In this document: in pieces, positions 8,427 to 16,991 of the stretch | How the letters are laid out: every line of letters begins with the position of its first letter | Position numbering within the stretch: the first letter of the stretch is position 1 | Origin: Natrarchaeobius oligotrophus | GTDB lineage: Archaea; Halobacteriota; Halobacteria; Halobacteriales; Natrialbaceae | Assembly: GCF_003841465.1 (NCBI RefSeq) | Contig: NZ_REFZ01000004.1 | Location: forward strand, 62,001-126,000 | DNA: 64,000 nt | Direction: 5' to 3' | Translations under genes and position numbers: made by a program | The notes under the pieces: generated by a model | The model's database searches: none | What the model saw: only the letters and a program-made list of their open reading frames with translations | What the model was told of the DNA's origin: nothing

Positions 8427-10250
8427 TCACGTCGACGGCGGCGTCTCGAGTTGTGAATCGTACAGCGCCGCGTAATGGGACTGGCCGTGGACGAGTTCTC
8501 TGTGGGTACCCGATTCGACGACCTCACCCCCGACGAGCGTGTAAATTCGATCGGCGTCCCTGACGGTCGATATCCAGTGGCCGATGACGATCGTCGCGTA
8601 GTTCCGGTCCATCCCTTCGATGCCCTCGAGAATCGCGTCCTCGGTCGGTGAATCGAGTTCACTCGTTGCCTCGTCGAGAACGAGTACGTCCGCGTCCGTC
8701 AGGAGTGCTCTTGCGATCGCGACGCGCTGTCGTTGTCCGCCCGAGAGTCGGACGCCGTCGTCTCCGATCCAGCTATCGAGGCCGTTCGGGAGGTCGTCGA
8801 GGAAGGCCGACACTCGACTGATCTCGCAGACGCGATCGACCGCCGCGTCGCTCGCGTCCTGATTTCCGACGGTCAGATTGTATCGGAGTGTCCCCGTGAA
8901 AAGAAAGGGGTTCTGGGGGACGACGGCCACCCGATCCCGCCAACGCCTACGATCGATTTCGTCTAACGCGACGCCATCGACGAGGACGGATCCGTCGTCC
9001 GGCTCGTACAATCCGGCGACCAACGAAACGATCGTCGATTTACCGGCACCCGAGGGACCGACCAGCGCGATCGTCTCGCCGCGTTCGACGGACAGATCGA
9101 CGTCGCGTATGCTCCCGGAGTGAGATCCGGTAGCCGCATCATCGTATCGAAAACGAACCCCGTCGAACTCGAGCGTCGTCGCCGGGGTCGGCGGCGGATT
9201 ACCTGACGTTTGCTCGGCGTTGCGCCCGAGGTCGTCGACGAGACGCTGCGTTCGGACCAGATGCGGAAGCGCACCGTCCAGCGAGTAAATAGTATCGTTA
9301 ATTTGACTTATGAGCGGTGAGAGTCGAAACATCGCGAACAGAAAGACACCCAGTGCGGCGAACGACAACGCCAGATACTCGATAGCGAGGTACACGAGCG
9401 CGAATACGACGAACGCGTTGAGTAGCTGATTGAACTTTCCCAGCGCGATCTTGTTTCGCTCGAGTCTGACTCGCGTATCGACGAGTCGATCGTGAGCGCG
9501 ACGGTACCGCTCGTTCAGATCGCCGCGCATGGCGAACAGCTTCGTTTCGCGTCGGCCCCGAACGCCGGCGTTGATCAGCGACTGAATCTCTTCGTTGGCG
9601 GACGCGATCTCGTCACCGATCCGGTAGCCCGGCGTGAGTACGTATCGCGTGAGAAAGACGACGGCTCCCAGGACGACGACCGTCATCATCGTCAGCACGG
9701 GCGACAGTACCAGCGCGACCGAACCGTACGCGATCGCAAAGAACACCTTCTCCACCGCGCCGAGCAGGTCGGTCAGGACGCGTGCGGATCGTTGGGTTTC
9801 GGTTACGATCGTGTTCGTCACCTCGTCGGAATCGACCCCGTCGACGTACGAAATTTCGGCGGTCAACAGGGCCTCGTAACACTCCCGTCTGAGGTGTGCC
9901 ATGTATCCGGTCACGAGCGACGCCTGCAGCCACCCGACGAGAAAGCTCGCGCCGAATCGGATCGTCATCACGACGGCGAGACCCAGGATCAGCGTCTCGA
10001 GCGTCGCGGTGACGCCGATCGCATCGTAGAACTGGACGAACGTTCCGACCAGCTCCGACGGTTCGTCAGCGAGGTCGCCGTCCGTCTGTGCCGCTTCGAT
10101 GATCGGGAGCAAAAACGTCAGCCCGATCCCCTCGAAGAGAGCAGCGAACAGTTTCATCGCGAGAAGCGCCGCCGCGTGCGCCGGCCGATAGCGGACGACC
10201 CGCTCGAGCGTTCGAACCTTCTCGCGCAGATTCAATCGTGGTTCACTCAT
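8427..10250 (-). CDS. ABC transporter, fused permease-ATPase (lasso peptide exporter, McjD-like)
   Basis: A 607-residue half-transporter. The N-terminal membrane domain has six predicted helices (roughly residues 20-330). The nucleotide-binding domain carries Walker A GPSGAGKST, signature LSGGQRQR, Walker B VLVLDEATSELDS and the switch His in VIGHWIST. Such exporters are the D component of lasso clusters, providing secretion and self-immunity. It lies between the nucleotidyltransferase-like gene (18 bp upstream) and the kinase. A general peptide or lipid exporter would look the same; the assignment to the lasso peptide rests on context. Confidence 0.9.
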   Translation of the reverse strand: MSEPRLNLREKVRTLERVVRYRPAHAAALLAMKLFAALFEGIGLTFLLPIIEAAQTDGDLADEPSELVGTFVQFYDAIGVTATLETLILGLAVVMTIRFGASFLVGWLQASLVTGYMAHLRRECYEALLTAEISYVDGVDSDEVTNTIVTETQRSARVLTDLLGAVEKVFFAIAYGSVALVLSPVLTMMTVVVLGAVVFLTRYVLTPGYRIGDEIASANEEIQSLINAGVRGRRETKLFAMRGDLNERYRRAHDRLVDTRVRLERNKIALGKFNQLLNAFVVFALVYLAIEYLALSFAALGVFLFAMFRLSPLISQINDTIYSLDGALPHLVRTQRLVDDLGRNAEQTSGNPPPTPATTLEFDGVRFRYDDAATGSHSGSIRDVDLSVERGETIALVGPSGAGKSTIVSLVAGLYEPDDGSVLVDGVALDEIDRRRWRDRVAVVPQNPFLFTGTLRYNLTVGNQDASDAAVDRVCEISRVSAFLDDLPNGLDSWIGDDGVRLSGGQRQRVAIARALLTDADVLVLDEATSELDSPTEDAILEGIEGMDRNYATIVIGHWISTVRDADRIYTLVGGEVVESGTHRELVHGQSHYAALYDSQLETPPST

Positions 10251-10268
10251 CTGGTGACACTCGATAGG

Positions 10269-11480
10269 TTACTGTCGGCCGATCTTGCGGCCGGAACCGG
10301 TCAGCAATCGGGTCAGGACCGCTCGTCCGATCCGAAAGCCGCGTACGACGGCGTACAGTGGAACGAGTGGACGCGGGAGCGACACGAGCTCTATCTCCCC
10401 CCGGTCGGGCTCGACTGCGCCTTTGATCCAGAACGCGATTCTGTCCCGGCGTTTGTCGAGGGTTCGTGCCTGATACCGTTTCTCGTCCAGGTACCAGTAC
10501 GACGCGTCGTCGAACAGCCGGTCACGAACGTGAGTGGTCAGTGATTCGATCTCCGGATCGGACTCGATCGCTCGACGAACGGACGCCGGGAGCTCGAGAC
10601 CGAGAACCCGGTCGGTGACCGAAAGCCCAAGGTATAGCATTCGTTCGCGGTTGTGGCGTCTGGCTCGTTCGATCACCGTCTCCCAGTCGAACGAGTGCGA
10701 GCGAACGTACGCGCTGACGTCACAGATCCACATGAAACGTTCCCAGCGGTGGCGCGTCCCGTGAACGCAAAGCGTCAACAGCCGATCCTCGTCTGAGAGG
10801 ACGGGAACGTCGGTTCCAGCGACCGAAAGCGTCGACCGACGGTCCCAGACCGTCTCCAGACGAATTGCGGACGGGAATCGTCGCGAGACGACGCGCCAGT
10901 GCAGTTCGACCTCGAGCGGCTCGTTGCGGTGGGTAAACGCGTAGTCGCGGCTGTAACGCGCGTATGCCCACCGTTGGCGCTCGGTCAACTCGTCGGTCGT
11001 CTCGAGGACGAAGCGGTGTTCGTATCCCCTGTCGAGAAGGATCGATCTGAGCGCTGGAATCTCCTCACGCGAGACGAGAAAGTCCAGATCGCCGAACGCG
11101 CGTCGACCGACCGACCCGAGTGCGACCTCGCTGACTATCGGCCCGCGGTACGGAATCGCCCTCACGCCTTCCGCTCGAAACGCCGACGAAAGCGATGCGA
11201 CTTCCTGAAGCATCCGAAGGTTCCGTCGTGACACCTGTCGGCTACGGTCGGCGAGCGATTCGAGCGTCTTTTTCGGCATCGATCCGACGGAGTGCTCGCG
11301 TACCGCCTCGAGGACCAGCGAACTGAGCCCGTGTCGTATCGTTAGCTCTCGTACTCGGTCCCAGTCCACGCGGTCGTCCGTCCAGTCGAACCGCGCCGGT
11401 CGTTCGCCGGCGGCGGCTCTGGCGCACTCGGTGACGAACCGTTCCGCCGTCCGCTGTGTTTCGTTTCCCCTACAATTCAT
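10269..11480 (-). CDS. Nucleotidyltransferase family protein of the lasso cluster (NTP_transf_5-like)
   Basis: About 403 residues. The diagnostic segment is AFGDLDFLVSREE, a GD-x-D-type nucleotidyltransferase motif, followed by EVELHWRV and the DRLLTLCVHG/RWERFMWICDV region typical of PF14907 proteins. Members of this family recur in lasso clusters that also contain a HprK-like kinase and an ABC exporter; their reaction there is unclear. The ATG at 11480 is preferred over a GTG five codons upstream. It is followed 18 bp later by the exporter gene, so they likely form one operon. Confidence 0.85.
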   Translation of the reverse strand: MNCRGNETQRTAERFVTECARAAAGERPARFDWTDDRVDWDRVRELTIRHGLSSLVLEAVREHSVGSMPKKTLESLADRSRQVSRRNLRMLQEVASLSSAFRAEGVRAIPYRGPIVSEVALGSVGRRAFGDLDFLVSREEIPALRSILLDRGYEHRFVLETTDELTERQRWAYARYSRDYAFTHRNEPLEVELHWRVVSRRFPSAIRLETVWDRRSTLSVAGTDVPVLSDEDRLLTLCVHGTRHRWERFMWICDVSAYVRSHSFDWETVIERARRHNRERMLYLGLSVTDRVLGLELPASVRRAIESDPEIESLTTHVRDRLFDDASYWYLDEKRYQARTLDKRRDRIAFWIKGAVEPDRGEIELVSLPRPLVPLYAVVRGFRIGRAVLTRLLTGSGRKIGRQ

Positions 11481-11556
11481 GATATGGTAAGACACACCAT
11501 CATTTCAGTACGCTACTGGTCGGTGAGACGAAGTCCCTCTACGTGTTTCGACCGCA

Positions 11557-11706
11557 TCACGACGAATCCGACGTAACGCAGGCGACGATCTGTGGGATTT
11601 CACACTCTCGACAGATGAGTGCGGGTCGACTTTTGTGAGTGCCTCGCTCCAGCGCCAACCCGCAGTTCGGACAGACAGTCTCGTCCGGAATTTCGTCTAG
11701 ATCCAT
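11557..11706 (-). CDS. Small zinc-ribbon protein (49 residues) heading the minus-strand lasso arm
   Basis: Short gene starting at the ATG complementary to 11704-11706. It carries two Cys-x-x-Cys knuckles, CPNC at residues 12-15 and CREC at 32-35, the pattern of a four-Cys zinc ribbon, plus a further Cys at 43. A well-placed TATA element (11727-11737) sits about 26 bp upstream of the ATG. The nucleotidyltransferase gene begins 76 bp downstream on the same strand. It could be a regulator or an accessory factor of the lasso cluster. Small zinc-ribbon proteins are abundant in haloarchaea, so a link to the pathway is inferred from position only. Confidence 0.65.
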   Translation of the reverse strand: MDLDEIPDETVCPNCGLALERGTHKSRPALICRECEIPQIVACVTSDSS

Positions 11707-11726
11707 ACCAGACTCCTGTTCCTCTA

Positions 11727-11737
11727 TATAATAAATT
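11727..11737 (-). promoter_or_regulatory. Candidate TATA box for the zinc-ribbon / nucleotidyltransferase / exporter arm
   Basis: AATTTATTATA on the minus strand is centred about 26-27 bp upstream of the zinc-ribbon ATG at 11706, ideal for leaderless transcription. It is the strongest promoter-like element ahead of the minus-strand lasso genes. Confidence 0.6.
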
Positions 11738-11823
11738 TAGTGATTTAATCCGTATTTTTATTACCACTGTCGATACAATATCAACGATCATATAATAATG
11801 TACTCGTGGAAGAGATTCAATCG

Positions 11824-11834
11824 AAATATAAATA
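11824..11834 (+). promoter_or_regulatory. Candidate TATA box of the epimerase gene
   Basis: AAATATAAATA is centred about 28 bp before the ATG at 11858. This spacing supports 11858, not the in-frame ATG at 11798, as the real start. Confidence 0.55.
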
Positions 11835-11857
11835 GTGGAAACAAACAATCGGCTGGT

Positions 11858-12793
11858 ATGGAACTTTCCGATCGGAGCGTCCTCGTGACCGGCGGCGCGG
11901 GACTCGTTGGATCAGCACTGGCCCGCCGACTCGCCACCGAGAACGACGTTCTGGTAGTCGACGACCTCTCGAACGGTGTCAGGGAGTCCGTTCCAGAGGC
12001 GGCCGAGTTCGTCGAGGGAGACGTCGCTTCGGACGAGACCCTAGAACGCGTCGTCACGTCGGATCTCGACATCGTCGTCCACTGTGCCGCAGCCGATAAG
12101 TACGTCAACAGCGACGAACCGCGCTCACAGTTCGAGTCGAACGTCGCGATGACGCACTCGCTGCTCGAGCGCGTGAGCACCGTCGGCGTTTCGGACGTCG
12201 TGTTCACCTCGTCGTCGACCGTATACGGCGAAGCACCTCGGCCGACGCCGGAAGATTACGCACCGCTCGAGCCGATCAGCGTCTACGGAGCGGCGAAACT
12301 CGCCGAGGAATCGATACTCTCGGTGTACGCACACACCCGTGACGTAACCGTCTGGAACTTTCGGTTTGCAAACGTCGTCGCGCCTCGCGTCGGCGCAGGG
12401 GTGATTCCGGACTTCGTCGAGAAACTCGAACGCGATCCGGAGACGCTGACGATTCTCGGCAACGGTCGACAGGAAAAATCGTACATGCACGTCGAAGACT
12501 GCGTCGATGCGATCCATCACGTCGTCGAACGCGCGCCATCGTCGGCGGGACCGATGCAGACGTACAACCTTGGAACGAAAACGACGACGTCGGTCGATCG
12601 GATCGCCGACATCGTTAGCGAGGAGATGACGCTCGACCCGGCCTACGAGTACACGGGAGGTGATCGCGGCTGGACCGGCGACGTCCCCAAAATGCGTCTC
12701 TCCATCGAGAAACTCGCGGCACTCGGGTGGGAACCAGAACACAGTAGCGACGAAGCGGTACGGAAGGTTGCGAGAGAACTGGTTCGACGCTGA
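11858..12793 (+). CDS. NAD-dependent epimerase/dehydratase (extended SDR, GalE-like)
   Basis: A 311-residue extended short-chain dehydrogenase. The nucleotide-binding motif GGAGLVGS lies at residues 12-19. SSSTVYGE and the catalytic Tyr-x3-Lys in SVYGAAKLAEE follow. The C-terminal part has GNGRQEKSYMHVEDC and YNLGT, typical of UDP-sugar 4-epimerases and related sugar-nucleotide enzymes. The start is chosen by the TATA box and by the SDR fold beginning at once. It opens the surface-glycan island, followed 59 bp later by a flippase; the product probably supplies an activated sugar for that glycan. The exact substrate cannot be read from sequence. Confidence 0.88.
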   Translation: MELSDRSVLVTGGAGLVGSALARRLATENDVLVVDDLSNGVRESVPEAAEFVEGDVASDETLERVVTSDLDIVVHCAAADKYVNSDEPRSQFESNVAMTHSLLERVSTVGVSDVVFTSSSTVYGEAPRPTPEDYAPLEPISVYGAAKLAEESILSVYAHTRDVTVWNFRFANVVAPRVGAGVIPDFVEKLERDPETLTILGNGRQEKSYMHVEDCVDAIHHVVERAPSSAGPMQTYNLGTKTTTSVDRIADIVSEEMTLDPAYEYTGGDRGWTGDVPKMRLSIEKLAALGWEPEHSSDEAVRKVARELVRR

Positions 12794-12852
12794 GCCCGAA
12801 CAACTCTACCTATCATGATACGCACAACAGTACGGTTACACCGATCCGCCCG

Positions 12853-14319
12853 ATGACCGGGACGGATACGCTCGTTTCGCGGTTCAAAATCGAGTTGGGG
12901 GGTCAGCTGGTCGCGGCGATCTCGGGCGCGTGTTTGATCGTCGCACTCGCTCGCTTTCTCGAACCCGAAGCGTACGGACTCCTGTTCTTTGCGATCTCGA
13001 TTCTGTCCGTCCTGATGGTGGCGACGAAGCTCGGAATCGGGCGGTCTGCCGGACGCTATCTCTCCGAATACAAGGAAACGGATCCCACGCAGATCCCACA
13101 CATCGTTCGGACGTCGCTTCTGTTGAATCTCGGGACGATTATCGTCGTTGGCGTCGGTCTCTTGGTCGGACACCGGTTGCTCGCGGACCTGGTAGGAGAG
13201 CCCGAGCTCGCTCCACTTCTGGCTCTCGGCGTCGCGTACGTCGCGTTCGGAACGCTCACCAAGTACGTTCGGCTGGTTCTCCAGGGCTTCGAAGCCATCG
13301 AACTGGCGGCAATTGTTCACGCGATCGACCGCGGCGGACGACTGCTGTTTGCGATTGCGCTCGTCGTCTCAGGGTTCGGTGCGGCCGGTGCGCTGGGCGG
13401 ATATATTCTGGGGTACGTGTTCGCTACCGGAGTCGGACTCGGGTTGATTTACACCCGGTACTATCGAACCGTTCGAGAAGTCGGCCCTGTCGAGCCGAAC
13501 CTCCGTCGTCGAATCGCGGAGTATACAGTTCCGCTAACGGCGACGAGCACGGCGAACGTCGTCGAAAAGCAGATCGATACGGTACTGGTCGGATTCTTTC
13601 TTACGCCGGTTGCGGTGAGCTTCTACGTCATCAGTAAACAGGTCGTCGAGTTCGTCGAAAAGCCGGCGACTGCGCTCGGGTTTACGCTCTCGCCAACGCT
13701 CGGAGCCGAGAAGGCCAGTGACAATCTGGATCACGCTCGCGAGATCATCGAGCTGGCGCTCGTCAAATCGCTCCTGTTGTACGTGCCCGCTGCCGTCGGC
13801 CTGATACTCGTCGCCGAGCCGACCATCCACCTCGTTTTCGGCGTCGAGTACGCCGGTGCGGTTCCCGTCCTCCAGATACTGGGAGTGTACGCCGTCTTTC
13901 GCACCGTGACGAAGGTCGTCGGCCACGGCCTCGATTTCATGGGCCGAGCCCGCGACCGTGCGATCGTCAAAGGGGTGACTGCTGCGCTCAACGTTCTGTT
14001 AAACGTCGTGTTAATTCCGCGAATCGGCGTTACCGGAGCCGCGATCGCGACGGTCACGACGTACGGAATCTTCACCGCCGCGAACCTGTACTTCGTCCAC
14101 GCCGAACTCGGGCTTCGCACCGGATACCTCCTCAGACAGATCTCGCTCGTCGCGGGGGTAACCGTGGGTATGGCGGCCGTCGTCTCGTTTTTCCTGACGT
14201 ACGTCTCGAGCGCGCTGTCGCTCGTGGTCGTCGTCGCGATCGGAGCGTTCGTCTGGGGAGTACTTTCAGTCTCCACGGGTCTCCTCGATCCGAACGCTCT
14301 GATCTCGCGTGTGACGTGA
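12853..14319 (+). CDS. Oligosaccharide flippase (Wzx-like, polysaccharide biosynthesis family)
   Basis: A 488-residue polytopic membrane protein with about 12-14 predicted helices. The N-terminus FKIELGGQLVAAISGACLIVALARFLEPEAYG is characteristic of the PF01943/RfbX-type flippases. These translocate lipid-linked oligosaccharides across the membrane for protein glycosylation or exopolysaccharide export. The central TSTANVVEKQIDTVLVGFFL segment is also typical. It stands between the epimerase and a large membrane protein in the same direction and fits the glycan island. Confidence 0.9.
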   Translation: MTGTDTLVSRFKIELGGQLVAAISGACLIVALARFLEPEAYGLLFFAISILSVLMVATKLGIGRSAGRYLSEYKETDPTQIPHIVRTSLLLNLGTIIVVGVGLLVGHRLLADLVGEPELAPLLALGVAYVAFGTLTKYVRLVLQGFEAIELAAIVHAIDRGGRLLFAIALVVSGFGAAGALGGYILGYVFATGVGLGLIYTRYYRTVREVGPVEPNLRRRIAEYTVPLTATSTANVVEKQIDTVLVGFFLTPVAVSFYVISKQVVEFVEKPATALGFTLSPTLGAEKASDNLDHAREIIELALVKSLLLYVPAAVGLILVAEPTIHLVFGVEYAGAVPVLQILGVYAVFRTVTKVVGHGLDFMGRARDRAIVKGVTAALNVLLNVVLIPRIGVTGAAIATVTTYGIFTAANLYFVHAELGLRTGYLLRQISLVAGVTVGMAAVVSFFLTYVSSALSLVVVVAIGAFVWGVLSVSTGLLDPNALISRVT

Positions 14320-14442
14320 CGTTCGCACCCACTCTCGAAGGGGAGACGGTTCCGAGCGATAGATTGACTGGCCGCGTTCGAGTAATCATACAACCGTATT
14401 TTCACAAAATTTATCACCGGTAGATGCGGCAACTCTACACGA

Positions 14443-16284
14443 ATGGGAATCGTAGCTACCGACTGGTCCTACAAAATATCGGTCGCGATGTGCTTCGTTC
14501 TCAGCGGCACCGCAGCCGCGATCGCCGTTCGAAACGGCGCGATCGGCTACGAAATCGACGTCTATCGGTCGACCCCGCGTTCGTTCTGGCTCGTGCTCGC
14601 GTCTTCCATCTGTGCGTCGACTCTCATCGCATTTTCTCGCGTCGAAGCGAACGAACCGAACCGCCTAGCGCTCGTCGCGACCGCGTACTCCGTGCTTCTG
14701 GTGGTTTCGTTACCGCTCCTTCGACGGTACTATTTTGTAGGTGAAGGTGACATGTTGACACATCTCGGGTGGACTCGTGAGCTACTAGCCGGGACGAGAT
14801 CGGCAACCGACCTGCTCTATCCGGCAGTTCACCTCCTTGGGAGTGCACTCGCACAGACCACGGCGTTGTCCGTTCGCCGATCGCTGATGCTGCTCCCGGT
14901 GATTTTCGTCGGCTTGTTCGTCGTGTTCGTTGCGCTCGTCGTTCGACGGATCGATTCCACGACGGGAGCGACGACGTTGGGCGTGTTTTTCGCGCTCTTT
15001 TTGTTGCCGGTCAACCACGTTACGATACACGTAGAGCCGTCTCCTCGAAATTTCGCGCTGTTTTCGATCCCGTTCGTTCTGTTCGCCGTCCTTCTCGTTC
15101 TGATCGAGCGGACGATCCGGACCCGCCTGATCGCGCTGTTGCTGTTCGCCGGATTACTCGTGTTCCATCCGATGTATACGGTCGTTCTGACGGTCTTTCT
15201 CGTAGCCGTCGCCGTCGTGCTCTGGCTGTATCAGTCTCTCGGACCGGTAGACGGTGGCAGCGTCGGAACGCTGTTCCGCCAATCGCTACTACTAGGCGGC
15301 TGTACGTGGGTCTGGATCCGATTCGAAAACGTGTTCGCGAATTTCTTTTCCGGATTACTCTTTTACGTCGTCGAAGGCGCAGAAGTTGCGGGTGACGTCT
15401 CCCAACGGGGTTCCTCGGTCGCCGAAGTCGGTGGCACACTCGCCACGCTGTTTCTGAAACTGTTTTCCGTCAGCCTCGTCGTGGGGCTCGTCGTCGCGGT
15501 GTTCACACTCGAGCGAACACTCGCGTTGGTTCGTCGCCCGAGCTCACGTACGACGCCCGACGGTGAGCGCGATCTGCTGTTGTCGAGTTTCGTGTTCGGT
15601 CTCGTCCCGATTGGAGGGATGATGTTGCTTTTTCTCGTCACCAATCGGACGACTATGTTCTTCCGATTTGCCGGTTTCGTGATGGTGATCTTCACGATCG
15701 TCGGTGCCGTAGCCACGGGTCGGTACGTCGTTTCGAGCGTGTCGCTGGACACTCGATTCGTACTCGTTCCCTGCCTTCTGGTTCTCGTGGGACTGTCGCT
15801 GCTCATCGTTCACCCGTCCGGCTACATCCATCAGGACACGGAACACGTAACCGAAGCGGACACGACCGGATACGAACTGGTGTTCCAGTACGAACAGCCG
15901 ACCGTTAGACACGATCACGTTCGTTCGCACGTGAGTCGGTACGGACACGCCATCAACGGCCCTGCCCACCGTGACCGGCGAGACTACTATCACGACGGAT
16001 GGCGACGCGGTGGGTCACCGGATAACTTCGCATCCCAGGATCTTCCGACGGTGTATCCCTCGAAAACGTATCTAACGATAAGTAGTGCCGACGAGAAACG
16101 CGAGAGCGAACTCTACGACGGATTCCGATTTACGGAGGACGACTTCGCCTATCTCGAGCGGGAGACGGTCGCCCACCGGGTGCACACGACGGGTGACTTC
16201 AGAACGTACTACGTCGCTCCCGATCGAGCTGACGATCAAGAAGAGATATTCTCGGCCACGACCACATCGTCCAGATCAGGATGA
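14443..16284 (+). CDS. Polytopic membrane protein, possible GT-C-type glycosyltransferase
   Basis: A 613-residue protein with about a dozen predicted membrane helices in its first 470 residues and a soluble C-terminal domain of about 140 residues. An acidic first-loop motif, GEGDMLTHLGW near residue 102, resembles the first external loop motif of GT-C glycosyltransferases, but no decisive family signature is visible. Its position after the flippase suggests a role in polymerising or transferring the glycan. An AAAATTTATC element lies about 30 bp upstream of the ATG. The 3' end overlaps the convergent ParB-like gene by 49 bp. Confidence 0.65.
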   Translation: MGIVATDWSYKISVAMCFVLSGTAAAIAVRNGAIGYEIDVYRSTPRSFWLVLASSICASTLIAFSRVEANEPNRLALVATAYSVLLVVSLPLLRRYYFVGEGDMLTHLGWTRELLAGTRSATDLLYPAVHLLGSALAQTTALSVRRSLMLLPVIFVGLFVVFVALVVRRIDSTTGATTLGVFFALFLLPVNHVTIHVEPSPRNFALFSIPFVLFAVLLVLIERTIRTRLIALLLFAGLLVFHPMYTVVLTVFLVAVAVVLWLYQSLGPVDGGSVGTLFRQSLLLGGCTWVWIRFENVFANFFSGLLFYVVEGAEVAGDVSQRGSSVAEVGGTLATLFLKLFSVSLVVGLVVAVFTLERTLALVRRPSSRTTPDGERDLLLSSFVFGLVPIGGMMLLFLVTNRTTMFFRFAGFVMVIFTIVGAVATGRYVVSSVSLDTRFVLVPCLLVLVGLSLLIVHPSGYIHQDTEHVTEADTTGYELVFQYEQPTVRHDHVRSHVSRYGHAINGPAHRDRRDYYHDGWRRGGSPDNFASQDLPTVYPSKTYLTISSADEKRESELYDGFRFTEDDFAYLERETVAHRVHTTGDFRTYYVAPDRADDQEEIFSATTTSSRSG

Positions 16285-16991
16285 TCCGTCCCCCACTTCG
16301 TATCGGCGGGCGGCGTTCCGTCGAATTCACCCTCTACAAGTTTCCGCCGTCGCGTCATCCAATCCTCGTGTCTCACGAGCACGCGGACCGGTATCTCGTC
16401 CAGACCGAGAACCTTCGCGATGAACAGCCGATGGTTTCCGTTTCCGTTGAAGATCACGTCTCCGTTTCGTCCAATATTCACGCAGACCTGATCGAGTCCG
16501 TCGTCGGTTCTGTATCCGTCGTCGCGTATCTGCTGGTAGAGTTCGTCGATCTCCCGATACCGGCGCACGACATCCGCTTTCGTCGTACATCCGTCGTAAC
16601 TTCCCTTTCGCTCGGCGAGTTCGAGAATGTGTTCGTATATGTTCGTTTCCTCCCACGGGATTCCGCGTTCGTACCGATCGACGACCGCGCTGTACTTTCG
16701 AAGTTCGTTCACGGGTACCGTCTCGAGATCCCAGTCGCCACCGCGGACTGTTGCACCCGCGTAGTATGCGAGGCTGAACGTCCCTCCGTACCGAAACGGA
16801 TTGTTCGTAAACCGTCCCCCGTACCACTCGATCACGGACGGATCGACGTCGATCGTTTTGTACGGATGGGGGTAGTGATCTCTCCGACGAGCGAGTCCCA
16901 GGCGAACGTACCGAAGGGTGTACGTCGCCAGGATGGCGGCGATGGCGGTCGCGATTCGGAGCGCTTCATTCCACAACGTCCTGATAAACAT
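16236..16991 (-). CDS. ParB/sulfiredoxin-fold-like protein with N-terminal membrane segment
   Basis: A 251-residue protein. A hydrophobic N-terminal segment (about residues 9-24) may anchor it. Near residues 165-205 the run GRNGDVIFNGNGNHRLFIAK and VPVRVLVRH has the shape of a ParB N-terminal-like fold, where a GNHRL motif takes the place of the GxxR-type nucleotide-binding loop. Proteins of this kind occur in haloarchaeal glycan clusters, with no established role. It is the last gene of the operon from 21.6 kb downward and overlaps the upstream glycosyltransferase stop by 26 bp. A plasmid-partition role is unlikely, since no ParA or plasmid genes are nearby. Confidence 0.65.
   Translation of the reverse strand: MFIRTLWNEALRIATAIAAILATYTLRYVRLGLARRRDHYPHPYKTIDVDPSVIEWYGGRFTNNPFRYGGTFSLAYYAGATVRGGDWDLETVPVNELRKYSAVVDRYERGIPWEETNIYEHILELAERKGSYDGCTTKADVVRRYREIDELYQQIRDDGYRTDDGLDQVCVNIGRNGDVIFNGNGNHRLFIAKVLGLDEIPVRVLVRHEDWMTRRRKLVEGEFDGTPPADTKWGTDHPDLDDVVVAENISS

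Noticed and set aside
9492-10544. Plus-strand frame of about 350 residues opposite the ABC exporter
   Set aside because: Antisense shadow of a well-supported gene with no recognisable motif.
16400-16560. ParB-like motif as a plasmid partition protein
   Set aside because: No ParA or replication genes nearby; it is embedded in a glycosyltransferase operon.
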